Notes: a model not told the origin generated them from the letters alone. 64,000 nucleotides of DNA from Actinomadura cremea (GCF_014648495.1 NZ_BMRF01000002.1:620001-684000), one strand, 5' to 3'. Shown: positions 33,556 through 42,362, counted from the stretch's first letter. A program made the numbers and translations.

Positions 33556-35343
33556 TCATGGCAGGGCCGGGCGCGCCGCCGCCGGCGTGCCGCTGAGATG
33601 CCGGGCCGTGTTGACCAGCCCGACGTGGGAGTACGCCTGCGGGGTGTTGCCCACCTGCCGCCGCGCCGCCGTGTCGTACTCCTCGCTGAGCAGTCCCACG
33701 TCGTTGCGGAGGTCGAGGAGCCGCTCGAACAGCTCCACCGCGTCGTCGCGGCGGCCGATGCCCTCCAGGGCGTCCGCGAACCAGAACGTGCAGGCCAGGA
33801 AGGCGCCCTCGTGGCCCGGGAGCCCGTCCACGCCGCCGCTCGTGTCGTAGCGGAGGACGAACCCGTCCCGGTACAGGTCGCGCTCGATCGCCTCGACCGT
33901 CCCGACGACCCGGCGGTCGCCCCACGGCAGGAACCCGACCCGCGGGATCAGCAGCGTCGCCGCGTCCAGCGCGTCCGACCCGTAGAACTGCGTGAACGTG
34001 TTCCGCTCGGCGTCGTAGCCGTTGTCGCAGACGTCCCGGTGGATCCGGTCGCGCAGCGCCCGCCACCGGTCGGCGGGGCCGTCCATCCCGTACCGCTCCA
34101 CCGCCTCGACGGCCCGGTCGACGCCCGCCCACGCCAGCACCTTCGAGTGGACGAAGTGCCGCGGATCCCCGCGCACCTCCCACAGGCTGACGTCCGGGTC
34201 GCTCCAGTGCCCCTCCAGGAAGTCGAGCAGGGCCCGCTGGACGTCCCACGCGGTCTCGTCCGCCTCGATCCGCGCCTCCCGCGCGAGGTGCAGCCCCTCC
34301 AGGACCTCGCCCCACACGTCCAGCTGGAACTGGCCGGACGCCGCGTTGCCGATCCGCACCGGCGCCGCGCCCTCGTACCCGCCGAGCCAGTCGAGCTCGT
34401 ACTCGGGGAGCCGCCGCGTCCCGTCGATCCCGTACATGATCTGCAGGTCGGCCGGGTTGCCCGCGACCGCCCGCAGCAGCCACTCCCGCCACGCCTTCGC
34501 CTCCGCGACGAACCCCGTGCCGAGGAGGGCCTGCAGCGTGAACGTCGCGTCCCGCAGCCAGCAGAACCGGTAGTCCCAGTTGCGCGACCCGCCGAGCTGC
34601 TCGGGCAGCGACGTCGTCGCCGCCGCGACGATCCCGCCCGTCGGGTGGTACGTCAGCGCCTTCAGCGTGATCAGCGACCGCCGGACGGCCTCGGGCCACC
34701 GTCCCTCGTAGCGGAAGTTCTTGATCCAGTCGGACCAGAACGCCTCGGTGTCGGCGAGGGCCCGCTCCGGGTCCACCGGGTGCGGGCGCGGCTCGTGGGA
34801 CGGCCGGTACGTCAGGACGAACGGGACCCGCTCGCCCGCCGACACCGCGAAGTCGGCGCACGTCGTCTGGTCGCGGCCCTCCAGCTTCACGGGGGTCTCG
34901 AGCCACGCGGCGTCCGGTCCCGCGATCGCGTTGAACCGCCCGTCGGGGCTCCGCACCCACGGGACGATCCGCCCGTAGTCGAACCGGAGCCGCAGGTCCA
35001 TGTGCACCGGGACCCGGCCGCTGACGCCCTCCACGATCCGCACGACGTCCGCCGCCTCGCCGCGCCGCGGCATCGCGTCGATCAGCCGGATCCTTCCCTC
35101 GGGGGTCTCCCACTCGGTCTCCAGGATCAGCGAGTCCCCGCGGTACCGGCGCCGCGTGCACAGCCCGCCCGCCGCCGGCGCGATCCGCCAGAACCCCGCG
35201 TGCTCGTCGCCCAGCAGGGCCGCGAAGCACGCGGGCGAGTCGAAGCGCGGCAGGCACAGCCAGTCGATGGACCCGTCACGGCCCACGAGCGCGGCCGTCT
35301 CCAGGTCGCCGAGCAGCGCGTAGTCCTCGATCCGCAAAGCCAC
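33556..35343 (-). CDS. glycoside hydrolase family 15 protein (glucoamylase/trehalase type)
   Basis: A 595-residue protein of the bacterial GH15 group. The N-terminus (ALRIEDYALLGDLETAALVG, DGSIDWLCLPRFDSPACFA) is the family opening. LGGSRNWDYRFCWLRDATFT is the core substrate site, SLWEVRGDPRHFVHSKVLAW contains the probable general acid Glu, and the C-terminus has EEYDTAARRQVGNTPQAYSHVGLVN with the general base Glu. A GTG start follows a GAGGAG site. In actinobacteria many such proteins act as trehalases or glucoamylases. It forms a two-gene unit with the dehydrogenase gene. Confidence 0.93.
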   Translation of the reverse strand: MALRIEDYALLGDLETAALVGRDGSIDWLCLPRFDSPACFAALLGDEHAGFWRIAPAAGGLCTRRRYRGDSLILETEWETPEGRIRLIDAMPRRGEAADVVRIVEGVSGRVPVHMDLRLRFDYGRIVPWVRSPDGRFNAIAGPDAAWLETPVKLEGRDQTTCADFAVSAGERVPFVLTYRPSHEPRPHPVDPERALADTEAFWSDWIKNFRYEGRWPEAVRRSLITLKALTYHPTGGIVAAATTSLPEQLGGSRNWDYRFCWLRDATFTLQALLGTGFVAEAKAWREWLLRAVAGNPADLQIMYGIDGTRRLPEYELDWLGGYEGAAPVRIGNAASGQFQLDVWGEVLEGLHLAREARIEADETAWDVQRALLDFLEGHWSDPDVSLWEVRGDPRHFVHSKVLAWAGVDRAVEAVERYGMDGPADRWRALRDRIHRDVCDNGYDAERNTFTQFYGSDALDAATLLIPRVGFLPWGDRRVVGTVEAIERDLYRDGFVLRYDTSGGVDGLPGHEGAFLACTFWFADALEGIGRRDDAVELFERLLDLRNDVGLLSEEYDTAARRQVGNTPQAYSHVGLVNTARHLSGTPAAARPALP

Positions 35344-35441
35344 AGATTCACTCCTCGAGAGGGGGACCCCAACGGCCTACCCGTCTCGATGGCGGTGAAA
35401 GCCTCGCGGCTCCGGTATACGGCACCGGCGCGCGGCTCCGG

Positions 35442-35639
35442 TCACCAGACCTTGACGCTGGCCGTCCGTTCCTGGCTGACCGGCCGCCGCAGGACGGTCC
35501 GGTAGGTGCTCCCGCCGGCGCCACCGCGCGGCTCGGCGGCGAACTCCTCCCGGAGTACCTTCACCGAGACGTGCTCCCCGCCGGCGTCCGCACCGAGGTG
35601 GACCACCCCCTGGCCGCCGACGCCGAGCCGTCCGGTCAG
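35442..35639 (-). pseudogene. remnant of a serine/threonine protein kinase N-lobe
   Basis: The minus-strand frame reads LTGRLGVGGQGVVHLGAD, then GEHVSVKVLREEFAAEP and a short unrelated tail ending SVKVW and TGA. GxGGQG is a kinase glycine loop and VKVL carries the ATP-binding Lys, spaced as in bacterial kinases. There is no start codon: the fragment begins inside the stop codon of the CHAT gene, and the C-lobe motifs are missing. It is a leftover of a kinase gene cut on both sides, marking a rearrangement breakpoint at the end of the CHAT gene. Confidence 0.7.
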
Positions 35640-36808
35640 GGGCCGAAGTGGGCGAACGGGACCCAGCCCGCCAGGTTCGGCGACGACGCCGCGCGCAGCT
35701 CGCGGGTCGCCGCGTGCAGGGCCGCCGCCGCGTCACCGGGACGGAACGCGCCCGTCCCGGTGAGGTGCTCGTACACGGAGTCGACGACCCACAGCGCGGC
35801 CCCGTCGGGGACGGACCAGAGCGTCGCGACGACGTGCCGGTAGCCGGTGTACTGCAGGGCGGCGGCGAGCGTGACGGCCTCGTCGGGCAGGGCGACGCCG
35901 CCCGTCGCGGTCTTGCACGCCGACAGGAACGCGAACTCGCCGCCGTGGGCGCGGGCGGCGAGGTCGGCGACGGTGAGGGCGCCGTCCGCCAGCAGCAGGC
36001 CGCCCTCGGCGGGACGGTCGAGGTTCTGCTCGCCGTGCGTGCAGAAGTGCGCCCAGCGGTGCCCGGTCAGGGCGTCGGCGACCGCGGCCCGCGTCGCCGC
36101 GGGCCCCTCCAGCGGGGTGTGCGCGCCGGGGAAGTACTCCTCCACCAGCGCGCGTTCGCGGGCGGCGCCGGGCAGGGCGTCCTGCCCGGCGGTGCGCGGC
36201 ATCGCGACCACGAGCATCCGGGCGGGCGCGAGCGTCCGCGGCGCGAGGGCGGCGCCCAGCGCCCGCAGCGTCGGCGTGTAGGACGAGACGGCGCGGTCGA
36301 TCACCGACCGTCCGGGCTCGTCGTGGACCCCGGCGGCGTGCAGCGGCAGGAGCGTGAGCAGGCCGGTCGGGCACCACCAGACGCGCGGCGGATCGGCGGA
36401 CGGCCCGGTGATGCCGAGCGCGTCGAGGACCGGTTCGGCGACCGCGTCCCACAGCCACGCGAGGGTCCCGGCCAGCACGTCCTCGGCGCCCGCGCCGTCC
36501 TCCGCGCCGTCCTCCGCGCCGTCCTCCGCGCCGACGGCCCGCAGGTAGCGGGCGGTGCGCTCGGCGACGTCCGCGCGGGTGAGCGCGGGCAGCGGGATCG
36601 ACCGCACGGCGCCGTCCCGGACGAGCAGCGCGTCGCAGCGCTCGCGCCCGACGTTGACGACGGCGGCGGCGTTCGGCGCCTCGGGGGACGGGAGGTCCGT
36701 GACGGGCGGCGGGCGCAGGAAGTCGCCGAAGCCGTCCAGCTCGCGGACCCGGGCGACCAGGTCGTCCCACTCGCGGGCCAGCGCCATCCGGCGGTCCACA
36801 TAGGCCAT
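35636..36808 (-). CDS. CHAT-domain peptidase (caspase-like), without its own TPR region
   Basis: A 390-residue protein. The CHAT catalytic pair is visible: WAHFCTHGEQN (His258) and EFAFLSACKTATGG (Cys298); PTGLLTLLPLHAAG and LALPGA-type segments complete the domain. The start MAYVDRRMALAREWDDLVAR has GGGGAGG six bases upstream. This opening, with DGFGDFLRPPP, is the linker that in typical actinobacterial TPR-CHAT proteins follows the TPR array; here the matching TPR protein is encoded divergently 66 bases away. A 12-bp repeat encodes EDGAEDGAEDGA. Inferred role: caspase-like death effector of the CATRA-associated locus. Confidence 0.88.
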   Translation of the reverse strand: MAYVDRRMALAREWDDLVARVRELDGFGDFLRPPPVTDLPSPEAPNAAAVVNVGRERCDALLVRDGAVRSIPLPALTRADVAERTARYLRAVGAEDGAEDGAEDGAGAEDVLAGTLAWLWDAVAEPVLDALGITGPSADPPRVWWCPTGLLTLLPLHAAGVHDEPGRSVIDRAVSSYTPTLRALGAALAPRTLAPARMLVVAMPRTAGQDALPGAARERALVEEYFPGAHTPLEGPAATRAAVADALTGHRWAHFCTHGEQNLDRPAEGGLLLADGALTVADLAARAHGGEFAFLSACKTATGGVALPDEAVTLAAALQYTGYRHVVATLWSVPDGAALWVVDSVYEHLTGTGAFRPGDAAAALHAATRELRAASSPNLAGWVPFAHFGP

Positions 36809-36874
36809 GCAGCCTCCCCGTCCGATGGCGGACAATACCGTCGGCGGCGCCGGTCCGCCACGGAGGAGGCGGCC

Positions 36875-39736
36875 ATGCCCGGCGGGGACCGCTACGACGA
36901 GACCGCGCAGGCCGCGATCGACGCCGCCTACGGCATCGCCGGGGCGGCCGGAGCGGACGCCACCGGCTGCGACCACCTGGTGTGGGGGCTGCGCGCGGGA
37001 GAGGGGCGGCCCGCCCGGCTCCTGGCGGACGTGCTCGGCGGCCCGCAGCCGCCCCGCGTCCCGTCCGGGTACGCGCCGCTGAGCCCGGACGCGCGCCGCG
37101 TGCTGCGGACGGCCGCGTCCGTCCGGGACCGGCTGCGGCATCCGCTGATCGCGGACGCGCACCTCCTGCTCGCGCTGCTCGAAGAGGACCGGCACGCGGG
37201 CCGCCCGCTGCTCGACGGCCCGCCGGAACGGCACGACCTGATGGCGGCGCCGCTGGTGTACGGGGCGGGCGGCGTCGCCGAACGGTGCGGCCCGGACGTG
37301 CGGCGGGCGGTGGTGCGCGCGGCCGGTTTCGCCCGGGGGCGCGGCGCGACCCTCGTGGAGCCGGACGACCTGCTCCTCGCCCTCGCCGACTCCGGCGACC
37401 CGGCCGTCGCGGACCCGCTGTCCTTCCTGCCCGTGCGCGCCGCGCCGCAGGCCGCCGGGCCGCCCGTCGGGCTGTCCGACGCGGCGTGGCGGGCGCTCGC
37501 CCTGGCGGTGTACGACGAGGCCGGGACGGGGATCGACCCGCCGCCCGGCGACGCGGCGGGCGGCCTGGACGCGCCGCACCTGCTGCGCGGGCTGCTGCGC
37601 GGGTGCGCGGTGTCGGGCTCGGCGCTGCTCGACGCCGCCGGGACGTCCCCCGCGCGACTGCTCGACGGCCTGCCCGTCCGGCGCCCCGAGCCGGTCCGTC
37701 CGGCGGCGGCCCCGCCCGCCCGGCGGGTGCGGTGGACGGAGCGGGAGACGGCGCGGGCCCTCGCGACGGCGATCGAGCTGGGGGAGCGCGCGGCGCGGAC
37801 CGGCGACCGGACGAGCGCGGACCGGGCCCGCGACCTGTTCGAGCAGGTCGTCGGGGCCACGCCGCACGGCCACCCGGAGCGCCCGATGCGGCTCGCGGCG
37901 GCCGCGCACGCGCACCTGACGGCCGGCGGCGAGCGACTCGCGCAGGCGGTCTGGTACGCGCACCTCGCGGTCGGAGCCGTCCCGCGCGACCACGCGTTCC
38001 GCCCCGCCGCGCTCGCCCTGTACGCGACGGCGCTGACGCTCCAGGCGGACGTGCACGGCACGACGGCGGAGCTGCCGGACGCGGTCGCCGCGGCGCGCCG
38101 GGCCGTCCACCTGGCGCGCGAGCGGCTCGGGGACCGGACCGGCCTCGCGCCGGACGAGGACGTCCTGTCGGCGGCCCTGGACGTGCAGGGCATGGCGCTG
38201 CGGTTGTGGTTCGAGGCGTCCGGCGCCCGGCAGGCGATCGACATGGCCGTCGCGGCGGGCGAGGAGGCGGTCGCCCGCACCGGCGACGCGCACCCGAAGG
38301 CCGGGGCGATGGGGATGAACCTCGCGCTCGCGCTCGCCGGACGGGCCCGCGAGGTGACCGGCGACCGCGCCGACGCCCGCCGGGCCGCCGAACTCGCCCG
38401 CCGCGCCGTCCGCCTCGGGCACGGTTCGGGCGACGAGTCCCCGCTGGCCGCCGGGCTGGCCGCCGTGCTCGGCGATCCGGTCGTCGACGGCGTCGCGGAC
38501 GAGGCCGCGGCGGCGGAGGCGGTGCGCGCGTGCGAGGCCGCCGTCGCCGCCGGGGGAGCGGACGCGCGCCGTCCGGTCCGGCTGGCGAACCTGTCCGTGG
38601 CGCTGCGCGGACGTGCCGCCCTCGGCGGCCCCGCGGACACCCTCGGCCGGGCCGTCGACGCCGCCCGGGAGGCGGTCGAGGAGGCCGGCGAGCACGGGGC
38701 GGGGGCGGGCGGCGCGAACGCGGCGCTCGCGGCCGCACTGCTCGAGCGGTACGACCGGTGGGGCGAGCCGTCCGACGCCGACGAGGCCCTCTACTACGCG
38801 AGCCAGGCCGTGGAGCTGTCCCCGGAGGGGCACGCCGACCGGCTCATGTACCTCGGCCACGCCGAGACCGCCTTCGCGAGGATCCACCGGCGCACCGGCG
38901 ACCCGAAGCTGCTCGACACCGCGCTGGCCTGCAACGACGCCGCCCTGCGGATCGCCCCGCCCTGGCACCGCGTCCGCGCCGGCACCCTCGCGCAGCGGGC
39001 CCTGCTGCTCCACGCCCGGTACGAACTCGGCGACGGCGACGGCGGCGACGCGTCCGTCCTCGACGAGGCGCTGGACGTGGCGGCGCAGGCGGTCGACGCC
39101 GCGGCCGGGCGCCCGACCGACCGGGCCGGCCGGCTGGTCAACCTCAGCTCTCTCCTCACCGACCGGTACCGCGCCGTCGGCCACGTCCCCGACCTCGACC
39201 TCGCCGTCGAGGCCGCCGAGGAGGCCGTCGCGCTGACGCCCGCCGGCGACCCGCGCGGCGTCCCGGCGCTCGACCAGGTCAGCCGCGCCCGCCGCGACCG
39301 GGCCGCCGGCGACGACCTGCCCGTCGCGCTCGCGCACGCCCGGACGGTCGTCGCCGCCCGCACCGCCCCCGTGACGATGCGCGCGAGCGCGGCCGTCCGC
39401 TGGGGCGTCCTCGCGACGGCCCTCGGCGACGCCCGCCACGCCCTCACCGGCTACGCCGCCGCCGTCGACCTGCTGCCGACCGTGGCCTGGCACGGCCTGC
39501 GCGGCGCCACCCGCCGCGACCGGCTCGAGAACTGGCCGGGCGTCGGCTCGGACGCGGCGGCCTGCGCGATCGCCGCGGGCGACCCCGGACATGCCCTCGC
39601 CCTCGCCGAACGCGGCCGCAACATCGTCTGGTCGCAACTCCTGGACGCCCGCTCGGAACTCGACGACCTGCGCGCGGAGCACCCCGAACTGGCCGAACGC
39701 CTCGCCGCCGTCCGCGCCGCCCTCGACACCGACTGA
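36875..39736 (+). CDS. Clp-N-like and TPR repeat protein (TPR half of a split TPR-CHAT protein)
   Basis: A 953-residue protein. Residues ~10-120 and ~125-260 contain several Clp-N-type helical repeats (DATGCDHLVWGLRAGEG, LSPDARRVLRTAASVRDRLR, LIADAHLLLALLEED). Residues ~290-900 are degenerate TPR repeats with paired helices (ELARRAVRLGHGSGDESPLA, DEALYYASQAVELSPEG). The C-terminus (ALAERGRNIVWSQLLDARSE, DDLRAEHPELAERLAAVRAA) is the segment that normally runs straight into a CHAT domain, but the protein stops at LDTD. It probably binds a trigger and controls the divergently encoded CHAT protease. The gene ends before a strong bidirectional hairpin. Confidence 0.85.
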   Translation: MPGGDRYDETAQAAIDAAYGIAGAAGADATGCDHLVWGLRAGEGRPARLLADVLGGPQPPRVPSGYAPLSPDARRVLRTAASVRDRLRHPLIADAHLLLALLEEDRHAGRPLLDGPPERHDLMAAPLVYGAGGVAERCGPDVRRAVVRAAGFARGRGATLVEPDDLLLALADSGDPAVADPLSFLPVRAAPQAAGPPVGLSDAAWRALALAVYDEAGTGIDPPPGDAAGGLDAPHLLRGLLRGCAVSGSALLDAAGTSPARLLDGLPVRRPEPVRPAAAPPARRVRWTERETARALATAIELGERAARTGDRTSADRARDLFEQVVGATPHGHPERPMRLAAAAHAHLTAGGERLAQAVWYAHLAVGAVPRDHAFRPAALALYATALTLQADVHGTTAELPDAVAAARRAVHLARERLGDRTGLAPDEDVLSAALDVQGMALRLWFEASGARQAIDMAVAAGEEAVARTGDAHPKAGAMGMNLALALAGRAREVTGDRADARRAAELARRAVRLGHGSGDESPLAAGLAAVLGDPVVDGVADEAAAAEAVRACEAAVAAGGADARRPVRLANLSVALRGRAALGGPADTLGRAVDAAREAVEEAGEHGAGAGGANAALAAALLERYDRWGEPSDADEALYYASQAVELSPEGHADRLMYLGHAETAFARIHRRTGDPKLLDTALACNDAALRIAPPWHRVRAGTLAQRALLLHARYELGDGDGGDASVLDEALDVAAQAVDAAAGRPTDRAGRLVNLSSLLTDRYRAVGHVPDLDLAVEAAEEAVALTPAGDPRGVPALDQVSRARRDRAAGDDLPVALAHARTVVAARTAPVTMRASAAVRWGVLATALGDARHALTGYAAAVDLLPTVAWHGLRGATRRDRLENWPGVGSDAAACAIAAGDPGHALALAERGRNIVWSQLLDARSELDDLRAEHPELAERLAAVRAALDTD

Positions 39737-39819
39737 GCCGACGCAACGGACCCGCGGCGCCCGCCCGACGGGCGCCCGACGCGCCCTGCCGGGTGCGAGC
39801 CGGTCGGCCTGCGGCGGTC

Positions 39820-39857
39820 GGCCGCCTCGGCCCGCGCGCGGACGGGGCGAGGCGGCC
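39820..39857. terminator. bidirectional terminator between TPR gene and small ORF
   Basis: GGCCGCCTCG (39820-39829) and CGAGGCGGCC (39848-39857) form a perfect 10-bp stem; the loop can add a further CCCG/CGGG pairing. It lies between the convergent stop codons at 39736 and 39868. Confidence 0.72.
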
Positions 39858-39867
39858 GGGGCTCGGG

Positions 39868-40158
39868 TCAGGGCGCGAATCCGCGGAATCCGTGCCGGTC
39901 GGTCTCGACGATCTTGAAGAAGGCGTAGAAGCGTCCGAGCCGGCGCCGGTCGCCGATGTCGAACCGGGTCGCCGCGGCGGCCGACAGGGCGCTGTCCATC
40001 CCGCTGAGCTGGTTGAGCGACGACTGCCGGACGTAGTCGTTGATGGCCTGGTAGGCGCCGTTGTCGTCGAGCTTCTCCCACTGCGCGACGATGACGCCGT
40101 ACGCGGTCTGCTCGGCGATCACGATGCCGGTTCGGAACACGTTGCCCCAGTCCACCAT
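39868..40158 (-). CDS. 96-residue protein of unknown function, predicted SARP target
   Basis: The product begins MVDWGNVFRTGIVIAEQTAY and has a mixed helical composition (WEKLDDNGAYQAINDYVRQS, MDSALSAAAATRFDIGDRRR, FYAFFKIVETDRHG) with no export signal or known motif. Its codon use and third-position GC are those of a real gene. An ATG at 40170 would add four residues. It follows the CATRA-TIR gene in the same direction but after 143 bases that carry an array of 11-bp-spaced direct repeats, so it appears to have its own regulated promoter. I do not recognise the family; the shared promoter pattern with the RiPP precursor suggests an induced effector or immunity protein. Confidence 0.68.
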   Translation of the reverse strand: MVDWGNVFRTGIVIAEQTAYGVIVAQWEKLDDNGAYQAINDYVRQSSLNQLSGMDSALSAAAATRFDIGDRRRLGRFYAFFKIVETDRHGFRGFAP

Positions 40159-40221
40159 GGCGGCCCCCATTTCCCGGTACGGACCCGCCTGTTCGGGTCA
40201 CCCTCAGGAGAACCGGGGCCG

Positions 40222-40295
40222 CGCTTCCCCGGAAAGGGACGAGCGCGCTCCAAGCCGCCTCCAAGCCGCTTCCGAACCGCTTCCGGTCTGCTTCC
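40222..40295 (-). promoter_or_regulatory. array of 11-bp-spaced direct repeats, predicted SARP binding site
   Basis: CGC(T/C)TCC-type heptamers occur at 40256, 40267, 40278 and 40289, exactly 11 bases apart (the last is TGCTTCC), with a degenerate in-register copy at 40245 and another exact copy at 40222. Direct heptamers at 11-bp spacing are the hallmark of SARP/OmpR-type operators. The flank CGGAAAGGGACGAG (40230-40243) resembles CCGAAAGGACGA beside the second array at 47537-47569. It lies 64-137 bases upstream of the 96-residue ORF. Confidence 0.72.
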
Positions 40296-40301
40296 GGCGG
40301 C

Positions 40302-41972
40302 TCAGTCCGGCGGGTGCGTCGTGAGGGAGGTGAGGGTTCCGGCGGTGAGCCAGTCCTCGCCACCGGAGTCGAGCGGGCATCCGGCGGCGTGCAGCCGGCT
40401 GCGGATCTTGGCGCGGCAGTCCGCGCCGTCGGAGAGCCGGATGAAGTTGCGTCCGCCCAGGTCGGCGATGGGGCGCTGCGAGCCCGCCTGGAGCAGGATC
40501 GTGCGCTCCGGGCACAGCGCGAGCGCCATGCCGAGCTCCACCAGCACGTTGGGACGGGCCTGCCCGGAGAAGTCGAACTCGAACGGGTCCTCGTCCGGGC
40601 TCCGCAGGCGGGGATCGAGCCGGACGACGTCGTCCGGTGTCATCAGGACCACGACCGCCTGCGCGCGGGCGATGCCCTGGACGACGACGTCCCCGAGGTA
40701 CGGGCCCGTCTCGCCGGTCCCGGCGACGAGGGTCTCCCACTCGTACGGGGCGAGCCCGCAGGCGCGCAGGAACGCGAACATCCCGTCCCGCACCCGGCCG
40801 TCCCGCCCGTGCACGACGAACACCCCGCGCGCCCCGTCCGCCGCCGCCCCCGAGCCGGACGCGCGCCGGACGTCGCCGGAAGCGGCGGGCGTAACGGACG
40901 CGGGCGGAGCCTGCGCGGAAGCGGCAGACGGGGCGTCGGCGGGCGGGGCATCGGCGGAAGCGGGGGGCGGGGCGACGGTGAGATGGTCGGCGCGGTCGGC
41001 GGCGGCCTCCAGGTAGGCGGAGGCGTCGTCGAGCGAGTCCAGGAGCCAGCGCGCGAGGTCGCGGTCGTCGGCGAACGGGCCGGCGGCGGGGGCGTCGAGG
41101 GCGCGCCCCATGTTGGCGTCGGCGATCTCGACCGTCCGGCGCAGCGCCCGCAGTTCGGCGACCGCCGCGCGGGCCCGCGCGCCCGCGACCGTCCCGTCCC
41201 CGACGGCGGCGAGCAGCTCGCGGACGCGCCCGTCGCGGTTCCACACGCGCAGCTCGTACCGGAGCTTGGCGGCGTGCAGCAGGTACCGGCCGAGCGGCGG
41301 GACGGCGGGGGGACCGGCGGACCAGACGAGCGCGCTCAGCTCGCCCTCGTCGTCCGGGCCGCCGGTGACCAGCAGGTCGCGGCGGGCGCGGTCGTCGTCG
41401 CCGGCCGAGACGTCCCACACCCCGACGCGCTCCCGGACGGCGGCGCCGGGGCCGCGCGGGCGGCGCGTCCCGGCGTCCGGCAGGTGCGGGACGAGCCGTG
41501 CCGCGACCGTGTCGCCGGACGCGGCGGCGAGGCCGGGGCCGGTCGCCAGGTAGGCGCGGGCCTCGCCGAGCAGGTCGCCGGTGCGGCCCACCGCGAGCGC
41601 GCTCCACCACCGGTCGAGGTCGGGCCATCCGGGCGCCTCCGCCGGGCCGCCGGTCCCGCCGAGCCGGGGCGCCAGCGCCACGGACAGGACGAACGCGTCG
41701 TGGTGGCGGCGGAAGACGGCCTGGTAGTCGTCGTCGGGGTTCTCCTGGGCGGCCAGCGGACGCTCACCGGACGCACCGGCCGCCGTGGTGGCGGCGAGAT
41801 CGTCCGGCAGGTCGCGGGGGAGGCCGGTGCCGGGGATCGGGTCGCCCATCCGGAACAGGTGCCGGGCGCCGCCCCACAGGTCGCGCAGCGCACGGAGGGC
41901 GTGCGGGGCGCGGGGCCCGTCGGCGGGCGCGAACAGGTGGACGACCAGCTCGGCCCGGAGGTCGGCGGTCAC
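40302..41972 (-). CDS. CATRA-type conflict-system protein with C-terminal TIR-like domain
   Basis: A 556-residue protein. Residues 1-330 (AELVVHLFAPADGPRAPHAL, WGGARHLFRMGDPIPGTGLP, GRYLLHAAKLRYELRVW, RRTVEIADANMGRAL) match what I recall of the CATRA (caspase/TPR-repeat-associated) domain. A proline/alanine linker (330-380) leads to a predicted nucleotide-binding TIR-like domain (GVFVVHGRDGRVRDGMFAFL, VVLMTPDDV, QARPNVLVELGMALAL; Glu479 in the position of the catalytic Glu of NAD-cleaving TIR proteins). The GTG start overlaps the small CATRA-associated gene by four bases. Inferred role: a sensor-effector that makes a nucleotide signal or depletes NAD when triggered with the TPR/CHAT proteins. 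Confidence 0.83.
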   Translation of the reverse strand: MTADLRAELVVHLFAPADGPRAPHALRALRDLWGGARHLFRMGDPIPGTGLPRDLPDDLAATTAAGASGERPLAAQENPDDDYQAVFRRHHDAFVLSVALAPRLGGTGGPAEAPGWPDLDRWWSALAVGRTGDLLGEARAYLATGPGLAAASGDTVAARLVPHLPDAGTRRPRGPGAAVRERVGVWDVSAGDDDRARRDLLVTGGPDDEGELSALVWSAGPPAVPPLGRYLLHAAKLRYELRVWNRDGRVRELLAAVGDGTVAGARARAAVAELRALRRTVEIADANMGRALDAPAAGPFADDRDLARWLLDSLDDASAYLEAAADRADHLTVAPPPASADAPPADAPSAASAQAPPASVTPAASGDVRRASGSGAAADGARGVFVVHGRDGRVRDGMFAFLRACGLAPYEWETLVAGTGETGPYLGDVVVQGIARAQAVVVLMTPDDVVRLDPRLRSPDEDPFEFDFSGQARPNVLVELGMALALCPERTILLQAGSQRPIADLGGRNFIRLSDGADCRAKIRSRLHAAGCPLDSGGEDWLTAGTLTSLTTHPPD

Positions 41973-42340
41973 CGGTCCCGCGCGCCGCCGGGCGCGGGCT
42001 CGGCGGCGGCGCCGACGCCGGCGTCCGCGTCGCCGGCGTCCGCGTCGCCGTCCCAGCGCGACAGCTCGTGGACGAGGACGTTCACCCGTTCGCGCACGGC
42101 GGGCGGGCACGGGACGGTCGCGTCGCCCCGGACCCGGGTGACCCGGGGGGCGGACGCGGCGGCCAGCGCGGCGGCGGCCCGCAGGACCGCGTCCGGGTCG
42201 GTGCCGTCGAGGGCGCGGCCGAGCGCCTCGACCAGCGCGCCGACGTCCGTCCAGGCGTCCGCCGGAAGCTCCCGCCCGGACACCTCCCGCAGCACCATGT
42301 CGGCCTTCCGCCGCACCCTGCGCGGGATCGTGGACGGCAT
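41969..42340 (-). CDS. small CATRA-system-associated protein
   Basis: A 123-residue protein between the SARP-macro and CATRA-TIR genes. DMVLREVSGRELPADAWTDV, GALVEALGRALDGTDPDAVL and PPAVRERVNVLVHELSRW are the conserved blocks I associate with the short CATRA-associated family. The last 25 residues are a low-complexity GDADAGDADAG tail encoded by a 12-bp repeat. It starts 22 bases after the SARP-macro gene and overlaps the CATRA-TIR start by GTGA, so all three are one operon. Probably an assembly or adaptor subunit. Confidence 0.77.
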   Translation of the reverse strand: MPSTIPRRVRRKADMVLREVSGRELPADAWTDVGALVEALGRALDGTDPDAVLRAAAALAAASAPRVTRVRGDATVPCPPAVRERVNVLVHELSRWDGDADAGDADAGVGAAAEPAPGGARDR

Positions 42341-42362
42341 GGGCGGTCACTCCCTCTCGTGG

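Noticed and set aside
36928-40363. Very long minus-strand open frames opposite the TPR gene
   Set aside because: They are antisense shadows caused by high third-position GC; their composition is Arg/Gly/Pro-rich with no domain, while the plus frame shows clear TPR repeats.
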